DNA of 45,671 bases from Sutterella sp. (GTDB lineage Bacteria; Pseudomonadota; Gammaproteobacteria; Burkholderiales; Burkholderiaceae_F): the NCBI GenBank assembly GCA_020025965.1, contig JAHHRG010000009.1:1-45671 (forward strand), written 5' to 3'. Of this stretch, positions 26,531 to 35,004 are shown one piece after another (the stretch's first letter is position 1; every line of letters begins with the position of its first letter). Under the pieces are notes generated by a model. That model did not search any database and was not told where the DNA came from. It worked only from the letters and a program-made list of their open reading frames with translations. The translations under genes were made by a program, and so were the position numbers.

Positions 26531-27460
26531 ATGGCCGTTCAAGAAAATCTCCGTTTTGATACCGTCTCTGGCGAAACACTACGGGAAATCGAAATTGAGG
26601 GCGAGCGTTTTTATTACGCCTATGCACCAGCTCGTTCGGCGTACACGGGGCTTCTCGTTTTATTACACGGTGTAGCTTCGAACGGGAGCCGTTGGGAAGA
26701 ATTCGTGGAAATGAGTCCGTTGCGAGAGAATTGGGCTGTTCTTCGTGTCGATCTTCGCGGCCACGGCGGTAACGAATCCACAACTCGTGCCACACTTGAG
26801 CGCATGGCCGACGACGTGATGGCGTTGATCAAAGACACGGAGTCCGTGGTCAAGCAGCCGATTCTTTTGGTTGGACACAGCCTCGGTGCGCAGATCGCCA
26901 TTCACGTGGCTATTCGTTATTCCGAGACGATCGATGGTCTGGTTCTTTTGGATCCGTTGGTTACGAGCGCGCTGACACCAGTAGCAAAGGAAAAGTCGGT
27001 GTGGGTTCCTTTTTTCAGGCTTACGGAAGCCGTCTTCCGACCGCTCAATAAGCTTGGCATTGCTCGTCGTCTTCCTAAGTACAGTCTGAGGCAAGATGAT
27101 GAAAGAGCAAGAGAGATGCTTCAGAAGGGCGGCGAAGCTTTCAATGAATTTATTCGCGACTTTTCTTCTCCCTGGAACGACATTGCACACGTTCATTTGG
27201 CTGTTTATGCTCGAGATCTTCTGGAAGTGTCGCGTCCGACGCCGGATCTCACGGTCTTCAAGGCTCCTGTCTTGGTTCTCGCTTCTTCAGCCGGGCTCTT
27301 TACCGATTCGAAACGAATGAAGGACTGGACCGTCAAACTCTTTGATGGAGAAATGGTTACGATCAATTGTGCACACTGGCCGTTAACAGAGTGTCCTCTG
27401 GACGTGAGTCGCAATATCGGCGAATGGATCGAGCGAAAGTTTCCGGTTCGAGGGCGATGA
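26531..27460 (+). CDS. Alpha/beta hydrolase
   Basis: Hydrolase of unknown substrate, 309 residues. The alpha/beta fold signatures are clear: the oxyanion segment LLVLLHGVASNGSRWEEF, DLRGHGGNEST, nucleophile elbow GHSLG with its Ser about residue 116, and the catalytic His in INCAHWPL near the C-terminus. No signal peptide, so cytoplasmic. ATG 26531 is used; AGGA from the preceding stop-codon region lies about 9 bases upstream. Probably in one operon with the DUF4870-like and YaeQ genes; a strong terminator follows. Confidence 0.88.
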   Translation: MAVQENLRFDTVSGETLREIEIEGERFYYAYAPARSAYTGLLVLLHGVASNGSRWEEFVEMSPLRENWAVLRVDLRGHGGNESTTRATLERMADDVMALIKDTESVVKQPILLVGHSLGAQIAIHVAIRYSETIDGLVLLDPLVTSALTPVAKEKSVWVPFFRLTEAVFRPLNKLGIARRLPKYSLRQDDERAREMLQKGGEAFNEFIRDFSSPWNDIAHVHLAVYARDLLEVSRPTPDLTVFKAPVLVLASSAGLFTDSKRMKDWTVKLFDGEMVTINCAHWPLTECPLDVSRNIGEWIERKFPVRGR

Positions 27461-27474
27461 ATAACGTAATAGAC

Positions 27475-27510
27475 AAAAAAAACCGCAATTCGGAGAATTG
27501 CGGTTTTTTC
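27475..27510. terminator. Bidirectional terminator after the hydrolase
   Basis: Perfect 15-bp inverted repeat (27477-27491 with 27495-27509), 3-base loop GGA, A tract on one side and T tract on the other, between converging genes. Confidence 0.93.
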
Positions 27511-27526
27511 ATTCCGGAGTGGAGGA

Positions 27527-28015
27527 TTACTTCGCAGGATCGGCGTTTTCTTCTTCGTGATTGATCACGATACGAACGATCGGAGGCGCAACGGCTGCAT
27601 CTTCTTCGCTGATGCCCCAGAGCGCAAGAATTTCGGACTGAGACGGAATGGACTGACCCTTGCGAGCACGACGACGGGTGAGAGCGGCACGGACGACCTT
27701 TTCAACCACATCAAGTGGCAGGCAGTTGAGATCGGGGAATTCGATACAGCAACGTTCCGGATTGATGATTTTGTACTTATCCTTAAACTCTTCGATAACG
27801 TCTTTTTCAGCAACAAAGAGTGTCAGGGTCTTTTCATGGGACTCTACGGCAAAAAGAGGACCGTCGAGTTCGTAGAAAGCCAGGCCGAAACGCATGCTTT
27901 CACGTACGCCGCGAGCAGAGCGGCGGATCATGCTGCAGACACGCGCCATAGCAACGCGTCGATCGTTTGGAAGGCTCTGCAGGTAGCCTCCCACCGTCGT
28001 AGCGGCAGGAACCAT
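27527..28015 (-). CDS. DUF1801/YdhG-like protein
   Basis: 162-residue cytoplasmic protein resembling the DUF1801 (YdhG, frataxin-like fold) family: GYLQSLPNDRRVAMARVCSM, then RESMRFGLAFYELDGPLFAV and LTLFVAEKDVIEEFKDKY fit the family pattern. Function is not established; an iron-chaperone role claimed for some relatives cannot be transferred. The C-terminus has a polar extension not typical of the domain. The ATG at 28015 is preferred because GGAG lies 9 bases before it; an in-frame codon 30 bases earlier has no such site. Single gene, convergent with the hydrolase. Confidence 0.75.
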   Translation of the reverse strand: MVPAATTVGGYLQSLPNDRRVAMARVCSMIRRSARGVRESMRFGLAFYELDGPLFAVESHEKTLTLFVAEKDVIEEFKDKYKIINPERCCIEFPDLNCLPLDVVEKVVRAALTRRRARKGQSIPSQSEILALWGISEEDAAVAPPIVRIVINHEEENADPAK

Positions 28016-28135
28016 GAATTGCTTCTCCGAAATTATTAGTACCAAAGACCTCTAATTCTAACAAATCTGGTCGGAAATTCATAGCAAAGTCAGAGAACTA
28101 GACCTCTGCCGCTCTCATTGAGACGGGATATTGAC

Positions 28136-28651
28136 CTATCGCCAAAATATATAACGCGCCTCAAAGGGAACACGGAGTAATTGCTCTTTTTGTACTGCAG
28201 AACATTTGCTCAGAGGTTGGCCTCCCAAGGCATTTCGACGTTCGACATAGTGCATTCCCTTAAAGATACCAGAGTTAGGTGCAGAGGTCACTTTGTAGAG
28301 AAGATTTTTAAGGCTTTCAGGGTGTTTCCGTTTCCCTGTTTTATAGGCGGCTATTTTAAGGATATGGCCGTCTCGGTCACGAATAGAGAGATCGGGAAGC
28401 AGGTCAGCCATTTTCTGGCCTTTGTCATTCCGAAGCGAACCCTCGCTTCTCTCGAAACGCCAGTAAAAACCGGCCTCGTCATAGGCGCAGGAAAAGAGCA
28501 TTTGCCCCTTGGCTGTCCAACTGTAGATGGCGGTTTCGGACGCAATAACATCGTTATAACCTTGAGGGGATTTTTGCTCAATAGAGGAGCAACCCGACAA
28601 AATGAGGGTACTCGCGGAAGCCACAATGAGAAATTTACGAATATCTAACAA
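28136..28651 (-). CDS. DUF3455 family lipoprotein
   Basis: Predicted outer-membrane or periplasmic lipoprotein of the DUF3455 family, function unknown. The lipobox LILSGC is clear, and the domain shows GQMLFSCAYDEAGFYWRFE, GIFKGMHYVERRNALGGQPL, a conserved Cys and VPFEARYIFW, which match the family end. No ATG precedes the lipobox, so the start is uncertain: TTG at 28651 gives a 171-residue product with the lipid Cys at residue 21; a TTG at 28735 would add 28 residues. Neither has a strong Shine-Dalgarno sequence. Divergent from the oxidoreductase operon. Confidence 0.75.
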   Translation of the reverse strand: MLDIRKFLIVASASTLILSGCSSIEQKSPQGYNDVIASETAIYSWTAKGQMLFSCAYDEAGFYWRFERSEGSLRNDKGQKMADLLPDLSIRDRDGHILKIAAYKTGKRKHPESLKNLLYKVTSAPNSGIFKGMHYVERRNALGGQPLSKCSAVQKEQLLRVPFEARYIFWR

Positions 28652-28870
28652 TTTTCTGATCAAAAAATGGCAGTTGATAACCCCTGTTAGCTCTTTCGGA
28701 CTATGCAGAAGGATGGGTAAGACCTTAAACTTCAAATGATATCTTGATTATGGAACGACTCTTACCCTGAAGAGAAGATCCTTTACAAAAACATAACGTT
28801 AACGAAGCAAGTGCAGGCAGACCCCAATCCCCCAAGGCTGCGCCTTGTTTCCCGAAAAAAAGGAGAACCT

Positions 28871-29449
28871 GTGCTCCAAATTCGTATTCACGGTCGCGGC
28901 GGTCAAGGTGTGGTTACGGCTGCAGAAATGCTTGCCCTCGCTGGTTTCATGGAAGGACATCACGCTCAGGCCTTCCCGAGCTTCGGTTCAGAACGAACAG
29001 GTGCGCCTGTTGTCGCTTTTGCTCGCCTTGCTACGACGGATATCCGTCTTCGCGAACCCGTTCTTGAACCTGATGTCGTCTTGATTCAAGACCGTACGCT
29101 TCTTGAAAGTGTGGATGTTTTCGCTGGTCTCCGTCCGGACGGCTATGTCCTCATCAATTCTGGTGCAACCCCCGATGAATTAGGTCTTGGCGAACTCGTC
29201 ACCCGTTTGCCGGTCGGGCATATCATGACGATTCCCGCGACAAAGTTTGCGATGGAAAAAATTGGTCGTCCGTTGCCGGGGGCTGGCATGTTAGCTGGGA
29301 TGGCCGCCATGACTGGAACGATGAAACTAGAAAGCGTTATTGCCGCATATAACGAAAAGTTCAATGGCCGTGTGGCAGAGGCTAACGCCGAAGTTGCCCG
29401 TCTGGCATTTGATGCTGTGATGGCCGCCAAGGGAGAAAAGAATGCTTAA
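28871..29449 (+). CDS. 2-oxoacid:acceptor oxidoreductase, gamma subunit
   Basis: Gamma subunit of a thiamine-diphosphate iron-sulfur 2-oxoacid oxidoreductase that oxidises a 2-oxoacid and CoA to an acyl-CoA and CO2. The 192-residue product begins MLQIRIHGRGGQGVVTAAEM, the family signature, with HHAQAFPSFGSERTGAPV next. GTG at 28871 is chosen because AAAGGAGAACCT stands directly before it; in-frame upstream starts add a non-homologous tail. Substrate is open: pyruvate and phenylglyoxylate enzymes share this subunit. It overlaps the alpha gene by 8 bp, so the operon is tightly coupled. A 6-bp hairpin (28833-28847) lies in the leader. Confidence 0.93.
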   Translation: MLQIRIHGRGGQGVVTAAEMLALAGFMEGHHAQAFPSFGSERTGAPVVAFARLATTDIRLREPVLEPDVVLIQDRTLLESVDVFAGLRPDGYVLINSGATPDELGLGELVTRLPVGHIMTIPATKFAMEKIGRPLPGAGMLAGMAAMTGTMKLESVIAAYNEKFNGRVAEANAEVARLAFDAVMAAKGEKNA

Positions 29450-30707
29450 GCAGTTGGAAGGCAGTCAAGGCGTTGCCCAAGCCGTAGCCCTGTGTCGCCC
29501 CGAAGTGATCTGTGCGTATCCAATTTCGCCTCAGACGCATATTGTCGAAGCTTTGGGCTTGCTTTGCCGAAAAGGTGACTTAGCGGATTGCGAATACATC
29601 AACGTTGAAAGTGAATTTGCTGCTATGTCGGTGGCCATTGGAGCTTCCGTTGCCGGTGCTCGCGCCTATACGGCGACCGCTTCTCAGGGGCTTCTTTACA
29701 TGGTTGAGGCTGTTTACAACGCCTCGGGGCTCGGTTTGCCCATTGTGATGACGGTTGCTAACCGTGCCATTGGTGCGCCCATTAACATTTGGAACGACCA
29801 CTCTGACTCCATGAGTCAGCGCGATGCAGGCTGGATTCAGCTTTTCGCAGAAACGAATCAGGAAGCAGTGGATTTGCATATTCAGGCTTTTCGAATTGCC
29901 GAAGAAATGTCTCTTCCAGTGATGGTCTGTATGGATGGTTTTGTGCTGACGCACGCCTTCGAAAGAATGGATATCCCGTCTCAGGAAAATGTGGATATGT
30001 TTCTTCCGCCATATACGCCACGTCAGGTTCTTGATCCGCAAAACCCGTATTCGATCGGTGCCATGGTGGGGCCGGAAGCCTTTACAGAAGTTCGTTGGTT
30101 GACGCATCGTCGTATGCTTGATTCTCTGCCCGTCATCGAACGCATTGCGAAGGAATACGAAGACATTGTCGGTCGTAAAGCGGGCGGCTTGCTCGAAAGC
30201 TACCGTATGGAGGATGCCGAAGTTTGTGTCTTTGCTATGGGCGCTCTCGTTGGGACGATTAAGGATACGGTTGACGAAATGCGCGAATGCGGTGAACGGA
30301 TCGGTGTTGTGTCGCTGAAGTGTTTTCGACCGTTCCCGACCGAAGCCGTTCGTGAATCTTTGAAACGCGTCAAGCGTGTAATTGTCATCGATCGTACGTT
30401 AAGTGCAGGTGTTGGTGGTGCTGTCGAACTTGAAGTCATGAAGGCTTTGCGCGGTCTCTCGATTGAACTGCAGTCCGTGATTGCCGGTCTCGGTGGTCGT
30501 GCTGTGACGCGTGAGTCTCTGAAGCACGCTTTCAAAGACGTGATAAACGGCAAGTTAACGGCCGAACCGGTGTTCCTCGACTTAGATCAGGATCTTGTCA
30601 ATCGTCAACTTGAGCGCGAACGCGCCGTTAGGCATATTGGCCCTGTTGCCGAAGCCCTGAACCGTCATGTGACGGAAAGAAAACTAAGTCGCGGAGAGGA
30701 GGTCTGA
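29442..30707 (+). CDS. 2-oxoacid:acceptor oxidoreductase, alpha subunit
   Basis: Alpha subunit (PorA-like, 421 residues) carrying the pyrimidine-binding and C-terminal transketolase-type domains of the enzyme. Family segments are CAYPISPQTHIVEALG, VESEFAAMSVAIGASVAGAR with the catalytic-type Glu, TATASQGLLYMVEAVYNASG, GAPINIWNDHSDSMSQRD and VLTHAFERMDIPSQENVDMF. These fit pyruvate:ferredoxin oxidoreductase and phenylglyoxylate-type enzymes equally. It starts inside the end of the gamma gene and ends 1 bp before the beta gene. GAGGAG at its end supplies the ribosome site for beta. Confidence 0.93.
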   Translation: MLKQLEGSQGVAQAVALCRPEVICAYPISPQTHIVEALGLLCRKGDLADCEYINVESEFAAMSVAIGASVAGARAYTATASQGLLYMVEAVYNASGLGLPIVMTVANRAIGAPINIWNDHSDSMSQRDAGWIQLFAETNQEAVDLHIQAFRIAEEMSLPVMVCMDGFVLTHAFERMDIPSQENVDMFLPPYTPRQVLDPQNPYSIGAMVGPEAFTEVRWLTHRRMLDSLPVIERIAKEYEDIVGRKAGGLLESYRMEDAEVCVFAMGALVGTIKDTVDEMRECGERIGVVSLKCFRPFPTEAVRESLKRVKRVIVIDRTLSAGVGGAVELEVMKALRGLSIELQSVIAGLGGRAVTRESLKHAFKDVINGKLTAEPVFLDLDQDLVNRQLERERAVRHIGPVAEALNRHVTERKLSRGEEV

Positions 30708-30708
30708 C

Positions 30709-31773
30709 ATGGGTGAAATCGTACATTTTTATCAGACCGGCACATTTACCGTCGGCAACCGTCTGTTGACGCCAGAAAACCGTTCGGGACAGGCGTCAAT
30801 GGGGCGTAAGAACGCTCTTAATTCTGGCCATCGCGCCTGTCAGGGTTGCGGCGAAGCTTTGGGTGCGCGCTACGCCGTTGATGCGGCTTATCGTGCCGTC
30901 AACGGCAATCTTGTTGCTGCGAACGCTACGGGTTGCCTTGAAGTTTTCTCGACCCCGTATCCGGAAACCAGTTGGCAGTTGCCATGGTTCCATTCCTTGT
31001 TCGGCAATACGGCTGCGGTAGCTACAGGGATGGCGGCTGCCTACAAGGTGAAGGCTCGCAAGGCAGGAAGGACTCCGAAGGAAGCGACGCGTGTGATTGC
31101 CATGGGCGGTGATGGCGGTACGACCGACATAGGTTTCGGTTGTTTGTCAGGGATGTTCGAGCGTAACGACGATGTTCTCTACATTTGCTACGACAATGAA
31201 GCCTATATGAACACAGGCGTGCAGCGCTCGTCCGCAACGCCGCCTGCCGCTCGTACGGCGACGACGCAGATTGCCGGTGAAGAACCGGGCAACGTTTGGG
31301 GGCAGGGTAAAGATGTTCCGTTGATTGCTATGGCGCATGGCATTCCTTATGTGGCGACAGCTACTGTTGCTGACCTTCGTGACCTTGAGCGTAAGGTTCA
31401 GAAGGCGATGAGCATGCACGGCGCTCGCTATATCCATATCCTTGTGCCCTGTCCGCTCGGTTGGGGGGCTGCTTCCGCGAAAACCGTGCAGTTGGCACGT
31501 CTTGCGCAGCAGACTGGTATCTTCCCCGTCTTTGAAGCGGAATATGGTCATGTGACGGGTGTTGGCCACATTCGTCGACAGCAACCAGTTGAAGAATATT
31601 TGAAGCTCCAGAAGCGCTTTGCCCACTTGTTTGGTAAACGTGCAAACCCCGAGGTCATTGCCCGCATCCAAGCCATGGCTGATCGCAACATTCGGGAATA
31701 CGGGCTCTTAGAAGAAGAAAACGAAGCTCACCCCGTTGCCGTTCAAGGTGACGAACGAGCTCATACTATTTGA
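30709..31773 (+). CDS. 2-oxoacid:acceptor oxidoreductase, beta subunit (TPP-binding)
   Basis: Beta subunit (PorB-like, 354 residues) holding thiamine diphosphate and one [4Fe-4S] cluster. Cluster ligands visible: Cys44 and Cys47 in HRACQGCGEALG, Cys76 in NATGCLEVFSTPYPETSW, and a later Cys. The TPP/Mg motif is GGDGGTTDIGFGCLSGMFER (from residue 133), ending in YDNEAYMNTGVQRS. The N-terminal 30 residues are an extra segment before the first cysteine pair. It begins 1 bp after the alpha gene with AGGAGG immediately upstream, and the flavoprotein gene follows 12 bp later. Confidence 0.94.
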   Translation: MGEIVHFYQTGTFTVGNRLLTPENRSGQASMGRKNALNSGHRACQGCGEALGARYAVDAAYRAVNGNLVAANATGCLEVFSTPYPETSWQLPWFHSLFGNTAAVATGMAAAYKVKARKAGRTPKEATRVIAMGGDGGTTDIGFGCLSGMFERNDDVLYICYDNEAYMNTGVQRSSATPPAARTATTQIAGEEPGNVWGQGKDVPLIAMAHGIPYVATATVADLRDLERKVQKAMSMHGARYIHILVPCPLGWGAASAKTVQLARLAQQTGIFPVFEAEYGHVTGVGHIRRQQPVEEYLKLQKRFAHLFGKRANPEVIARIQAMADRNIREYGLLEEENEAHPVAVQGDERAHTI

Positions 31774-31785
31774 GAGGGCGAATAA

Positions 31786-33411
31786 GTGAGTACTAAACCC
31801 TTTGCCATTACCCTCGACGTAGGGACGTCGCTTGCCAATCGAACGGGCTCGTGGCGAACACTTAAACCTGTCTATGTCAATCGTCTACCGCCTTGTAATG
31901 CTAAGTGTCCGGCTGGCGAACAGTGTCAGGCATGGCTCTACCATGCTGAAAGCGGCGATTATCGCGGTGCCTGGGAAAAAATCATCGAAGATAATCCTTT
32001 CCCCGCCTGCATGGGACGCGTCTGCTACCACACTTGTGAATCTGCCTGTAATCGCGGAGAGCTCGACGAATCTGTCGGAATTAATGCCGTCGAACGATTC
32101 TTAGGTGACAACGCACTCGATAAGGGCTGGGAATTCCCGGTTCCCACAGAAAAGAGCGGTAAGCGTGTCTTGATCGTTGGCGCTGGTCCTGCTGGTTTGT
32201 CCGCTGCTTATCACCTGACGCGTCTTGGTCACACCGTAACCGTCTGCGACGGTGCCGAACAGGCTGGCGGTATGATGCGATACGGCATTCCGAAATATCG
32301 TCTGCCGCGCGAGATTCTCGATCGTGAAATTGCCCGTATTGAGCGTATGGGCGTTGACATTCTTCTCAATCATCCAGTCGAAGATTTGGCCGAAGAAATG
32401 GAGAAGGGTAGCTATGACGCCGTCTTCCTTGGAGTTGGCGCGAGCTTGGCTCGCCGTGCGTACATTCCCGCAGGTGACGCCGCTCATGTGCTTGATGCAG
32501 TGTCAGTTCTTCGGTCGATGGCTAACGGTGATAAACCGATGCTCGGCCGCCGTGTCGTTGTTTACGGTGCCGGTAATACCGCTATTGACGTGGCACGAAG
32601 CGTGCGCCGTATGGGGGCCGAACCTCTCGTGGTTTATCGCCGTACACGCGAGCGTGCTCCAGCTCATCCTTTCGAAATCGAAGAAGCTATCGAAGAAGGC
32701 GTGTCGATGAAGTGGCTTTCCACAATCGCCGAAGCTGACGAAGGTGAAATTCGCATTGAAAAGATGGAACTAGACGAAAACGGTCAGCCGCAGCCCACTG
32801 GCGAATTCGAAACGGTTGATGCTGATAGTGTGGTTCTCGCTCTCGGTCAGGAAACCAACCTAGGTTTCCTAGACAACGTAGACGGTCTTGTGATGAATCG
32901 CGGAAACGTAGAGGTTGACGAGACCATGATGACCGGCCATGCTGGTATTTTTGCTGGCGGCGACATGGTGCCTGGCGAGCGCAATGTGACTGTTGCCATT
33001 GGTCACGGTAAACGTGCCGCTCGCAATATCGATGCCTGGCTCCGCGGCGAAGCACCGGTCGATCTACCGCGTGCGGAACCAGCCACCTTTGCTAGATTGA
33101 ATACCTGGTACTACGCCGATGCGCCAAAGACTCTGCGTCCGCACCTCGATTTAGTTCGTCGTCAGACGACGTTCGACGAAGTGCAGTTGGGCCTTACTGA
33201 AGACAACGCGCTTTTTGAGGCTCGTCGCTGCATGTCTTGCGGTAACTGTTTTGAGTGCGACAATTGCTACGGGGTTTGTCCCGACAACGCGATCATTAAA
33301 CTCGGACCCGGCAAGAAGTTCCGCATCAATTACGAATACTGTAAGGGTTGCGGCATTTGCGCCAACGAATGTCCTTGTGGTGCTATCGATATGGTGGCGG
33401 AAAGTATCTAA
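31786..33411 (+). CDS. GltD-like NAD(P)-linked flavoprotein fused to a two-[4Fe-4S] ferredoxin (delta) domain
   Basis: 541-residue electron-transfer subunit, probably moving electrons between the 2-oxoacid enzyme and NAD(P). An N-terminal Fe-S domain has cysteines at 37, 41, 47, 75, 80, 84 and 88. The FAD site VGAGPAGLSA begins at 131; the NAD(P) site YGAGNTAIDVARS begins at 260 with YRRTRERAPAHPFEIEEA next, as in the small subunit of glutamate synthase. The last 60 residues form a PorD-like domain with cysteines 482, 485, 488, 491, 494, 498 and 519, 522, 525, 529. GTG start with GAGGG 8 bases upstream. Last gene of the operon. Glutamate synthase itself is unlikely: no large subunit is adjacent. 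Confidence 0.9.
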   Translation: MSTKPFAITLDVGTSLANRTGSWRTLKPVYVNRLPPCNAKCPAGEQCQAWLYHAESGDYRGAWEKIIEDNPFPACMGRVCYHTCESACNRGELDESVGINAVERFLGDNALDKGWEFPVPTEKSGKRVLIVGAGPAGLSAAYHLTRLGHTVTVCDGAEQAGGMMRYGIPKYRLPREILDREIARIERMGVDILLNHPVEDLAEEMEKGSYDAVFLGVGASLARRAYIPAGDAAHVLDAVSVLRSMANGDKPMLGRRVVVYGAGNTAIDVARSVRRMGAEPLVVYRRTRERAPAHPFEIEEAIEEGVSMKWLSTIAEADEGEIRIEKMELDENGQPQPTGEFETVDADSVVLALGQETNLGFLDNVDGLVMNRGNVEVDETMMTGHAGIFAGGDMVPGERNVTVAIGHGKRAARNIDAWLRGEAPVDLPRAEPATFARLNTWYYADAPKTLRPHLDLVRRQTTFDEVQLGLTEDNALFEARRCMSCGNCFECDNCYGVCPDNAIIKLGPGKKFRINYEYCKGCGICANECPCGAIDMVAESI

Positions 33412-33429
33412 GATACGTTCCCAAAAAGG

Positions 33430-33470
33430 AAAAAACGACCTTCTGAATCTAGTGAAGGTCGTTTTTTTTT
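33430..33470. terminator. Bidirectional terminator between the oxidoreductase operon and the MFS gene
   Basis: Perfect 14-bp inverted repeat (33430-33443 with 33454-33467) with a long T tract after it. The MFS stop codon abuts the T run. Confidence 0.93.
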
Positions 33471-34671
33471 AGTGTTCCTTCGGAAGGAGTTGTTGAGAGA
33501 GACAGAGTGCTGTGCTGAGAAGAAGGGCACAGGCGAAATAAGGCGTGCCGGCCAAAAGCGGATGAGTTGGGAAGGAGGACGTTGCCATCAGGAGCGGCGT
33601 TCCTATCAAAGGAGAAACGGCGCCTGTAAAGCTGTTGAGAGAACCGACGGCTCCCATACCGATACCCTGATGATTGGCATCGATATGACGACTGATGATT
33701 CCTTGAATGGTTGGGCCGACGATTCCCATGAGGCCAACGAAACAGATAAGGACGATATTAAGAGCGCCTGACGGAGAGAGGCCTATTAATGTCATACAGA
33801 CAAGGCCGACAAAAAGGCCGCCTTTGACCAAAAAGGACGGATGATGGCGCTCTGCAAGTCGCGGGAGCACGAGTCCTTGCGTTACGCTGATCGAAATCCC
33901 TAGGAGAAAAATGGAAAAGCCGATCGTCAATGGCGTCCAAGCATAGCGATATTCAGTGTAGAGTGCCCAGGTACACTGCATTAAGCTTTGTGCAAGCGTA
34001 AAGAGCGTGAGAATGACGAGAAGGGGACGAATTGCTTTCATCGAACCGAGCATTCCGATGGCACCGAAAGGATTTATACGCTTGAAACTCATCTGTTCGG
34101 TGCTCGGTGTCTTGATGCTTTCAGGGAGCACAAAGTAGCCGTAAATGAAGTTGAGCGTACAAATGACGCTTGCAATTTGGAAAGGAATACGCGGATCTGT
34201 GTGACCCAAGAGGCCGCCGATCGCGGGGCCGAGCACGAAGGCAATGCCAAAAATACTGCCGATCTTGCCGAAACTCGAGATTCTTAGATCTCGCGGTGTG
34301 ATGTCGGCGATATAAGCTTGTGCCACGACAATATTGGAACTCATCATACCGCCAACGATTCTCGAGAGGAGAATTAGGAGGAGCGAATCAGAAATGGCTG
34401 GAACGGCCATCATAAGGGAGAGCCCGAAGATACCCGCTAAGAGGACGGGCCGTCGGCCGATATGGTCTGAGAGAGCCCCGGCGAGTGGCGCAAAAGCAAA
34501 TTGCATAAGGCCGTAACTGATCATGATCGCGCCGTACCAAACCGTTTGCATTTCCTGTGACACGGACAAGAGACCGATCAAACGCGGCAGTACCGGAATG
34601 ATCAGTCCGATTCCCAAGGCATCGAGGAAGATGCATGTCAGGACGAAACGAAGGGTTGGCGAACGAGACAT
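33469..34671 (-). CDS. MFS transporter, TetA-like drug:H+ antiporter family
   Basis: Inner-membrane transporter with twelve predicted helices, of the DHA1 branch that includes tetracycline pumps. The 400-residue length equals TetA. FLDALGIGLIIPVLPRLI in the first helix and motif A GALSDHIGRRP at about residues 65-75 are seen, as is LSRIVGGMMSSNIVVAQAYI. Whether it exports tetracycline cannot be told: no tetR gene is adjacent. ATG 34671 is chosen by alignment with TetA-type N-termini; an in-frame ATG at 34707 and GTG at 34788 would add a serine-rich or basic tail. Convergent with the oxidoreductase operon. Confidence 0.88.
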   Translation of the reverse strand: MSRSPTLRFVLTCIFLDALGIGLIIPVLPRLIGLLSVSQEMQTVWYGAIMISYGLMQFAFAPLAGALSDHIGRRPVLLAGIFGLSLMMAVPAISDSLLLILLSRIVGGMMSSNIVVAQAYIADITPRDLRISSFGKIGSIFGIAFVLGPAIGGLLGHTDPRIPFQIASVICTLNFIYGYFVLPESIKTPSTEQMSFKRINPFGAIGMLGSMKAIRPLLVILTLFTLAQSLMQCTWALYTEYRYAWTPLTIGFSIFLLGISISVTQGLVLPRLAERHHPSFLVKGGLFVGLVCMTLIGLSPSGALNIVLICFVGLMGIVGPTIQGIISRHIDANHQGIGMGAVGSLNSFTGAVSPLIGTPLLMATSSFPTHPLLAGTPYFACALLLSTALCLSQQLLPKEH

Positions 34672-35004
34672 GTGGCCCGAAGAGGTTGATGACGAAAAAG
34701 ATGACATCAATCTTAGCGCCGATACCTTAACGACGCTCGGTCGTTTTCTCTGGAAAGGGTGATAGCACTGGAAAAACGTCTTGGTCACTCAACCTAGGCC
34801 TTTTGATTTGAATCAAAGCCAGTAAAGGTCCGCATGGGAAAGCGACGGAATTGCTCTGAATTCAAAGGAATGTATTCGAAGCATTTGGTAAGGTTATTCC
34901 ATGTTCGTAACAGTCTGTATAGGACTGTATGAAAGTTTCTAAGTCTCGGCAGAAACGAATAGCTGCTCGGTTTCTGTCATTTGAGGCATTCAGGAGTTTT
35001 TTCT
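34672..35004. other. Intergenic region between the MFS and sstT genes
   Basis: 333 bp between divergent genes, so both promoters must lie here. I see no gene. Two short inverted repeats stand near sstT: ACAGTC with GACTGT (around 34910-34928) and CAGAAAC at 34950-34956 with GTTTCTG at 34970-34976, the second about 30 bases before the start codon. No convincing -35/-10 pair stands out. Confidence 0.5.

Noticed and set aside
31786..33411. Glutamate synthase small subunit (gltD).
   Set aside because: The flavoprotein part resembles GltD, but there is a C-terminal PorD domain, no gltB nearby, and tight linkage to 2-oxoacid oxidoreductase genes.
34671..34788. Longer MFS protein from GTG 34788 or ATG 34707.
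   Set aside because: The extra residues are polar or serine-rich with no family counterpart; the start at 34671 gives the TetA length.
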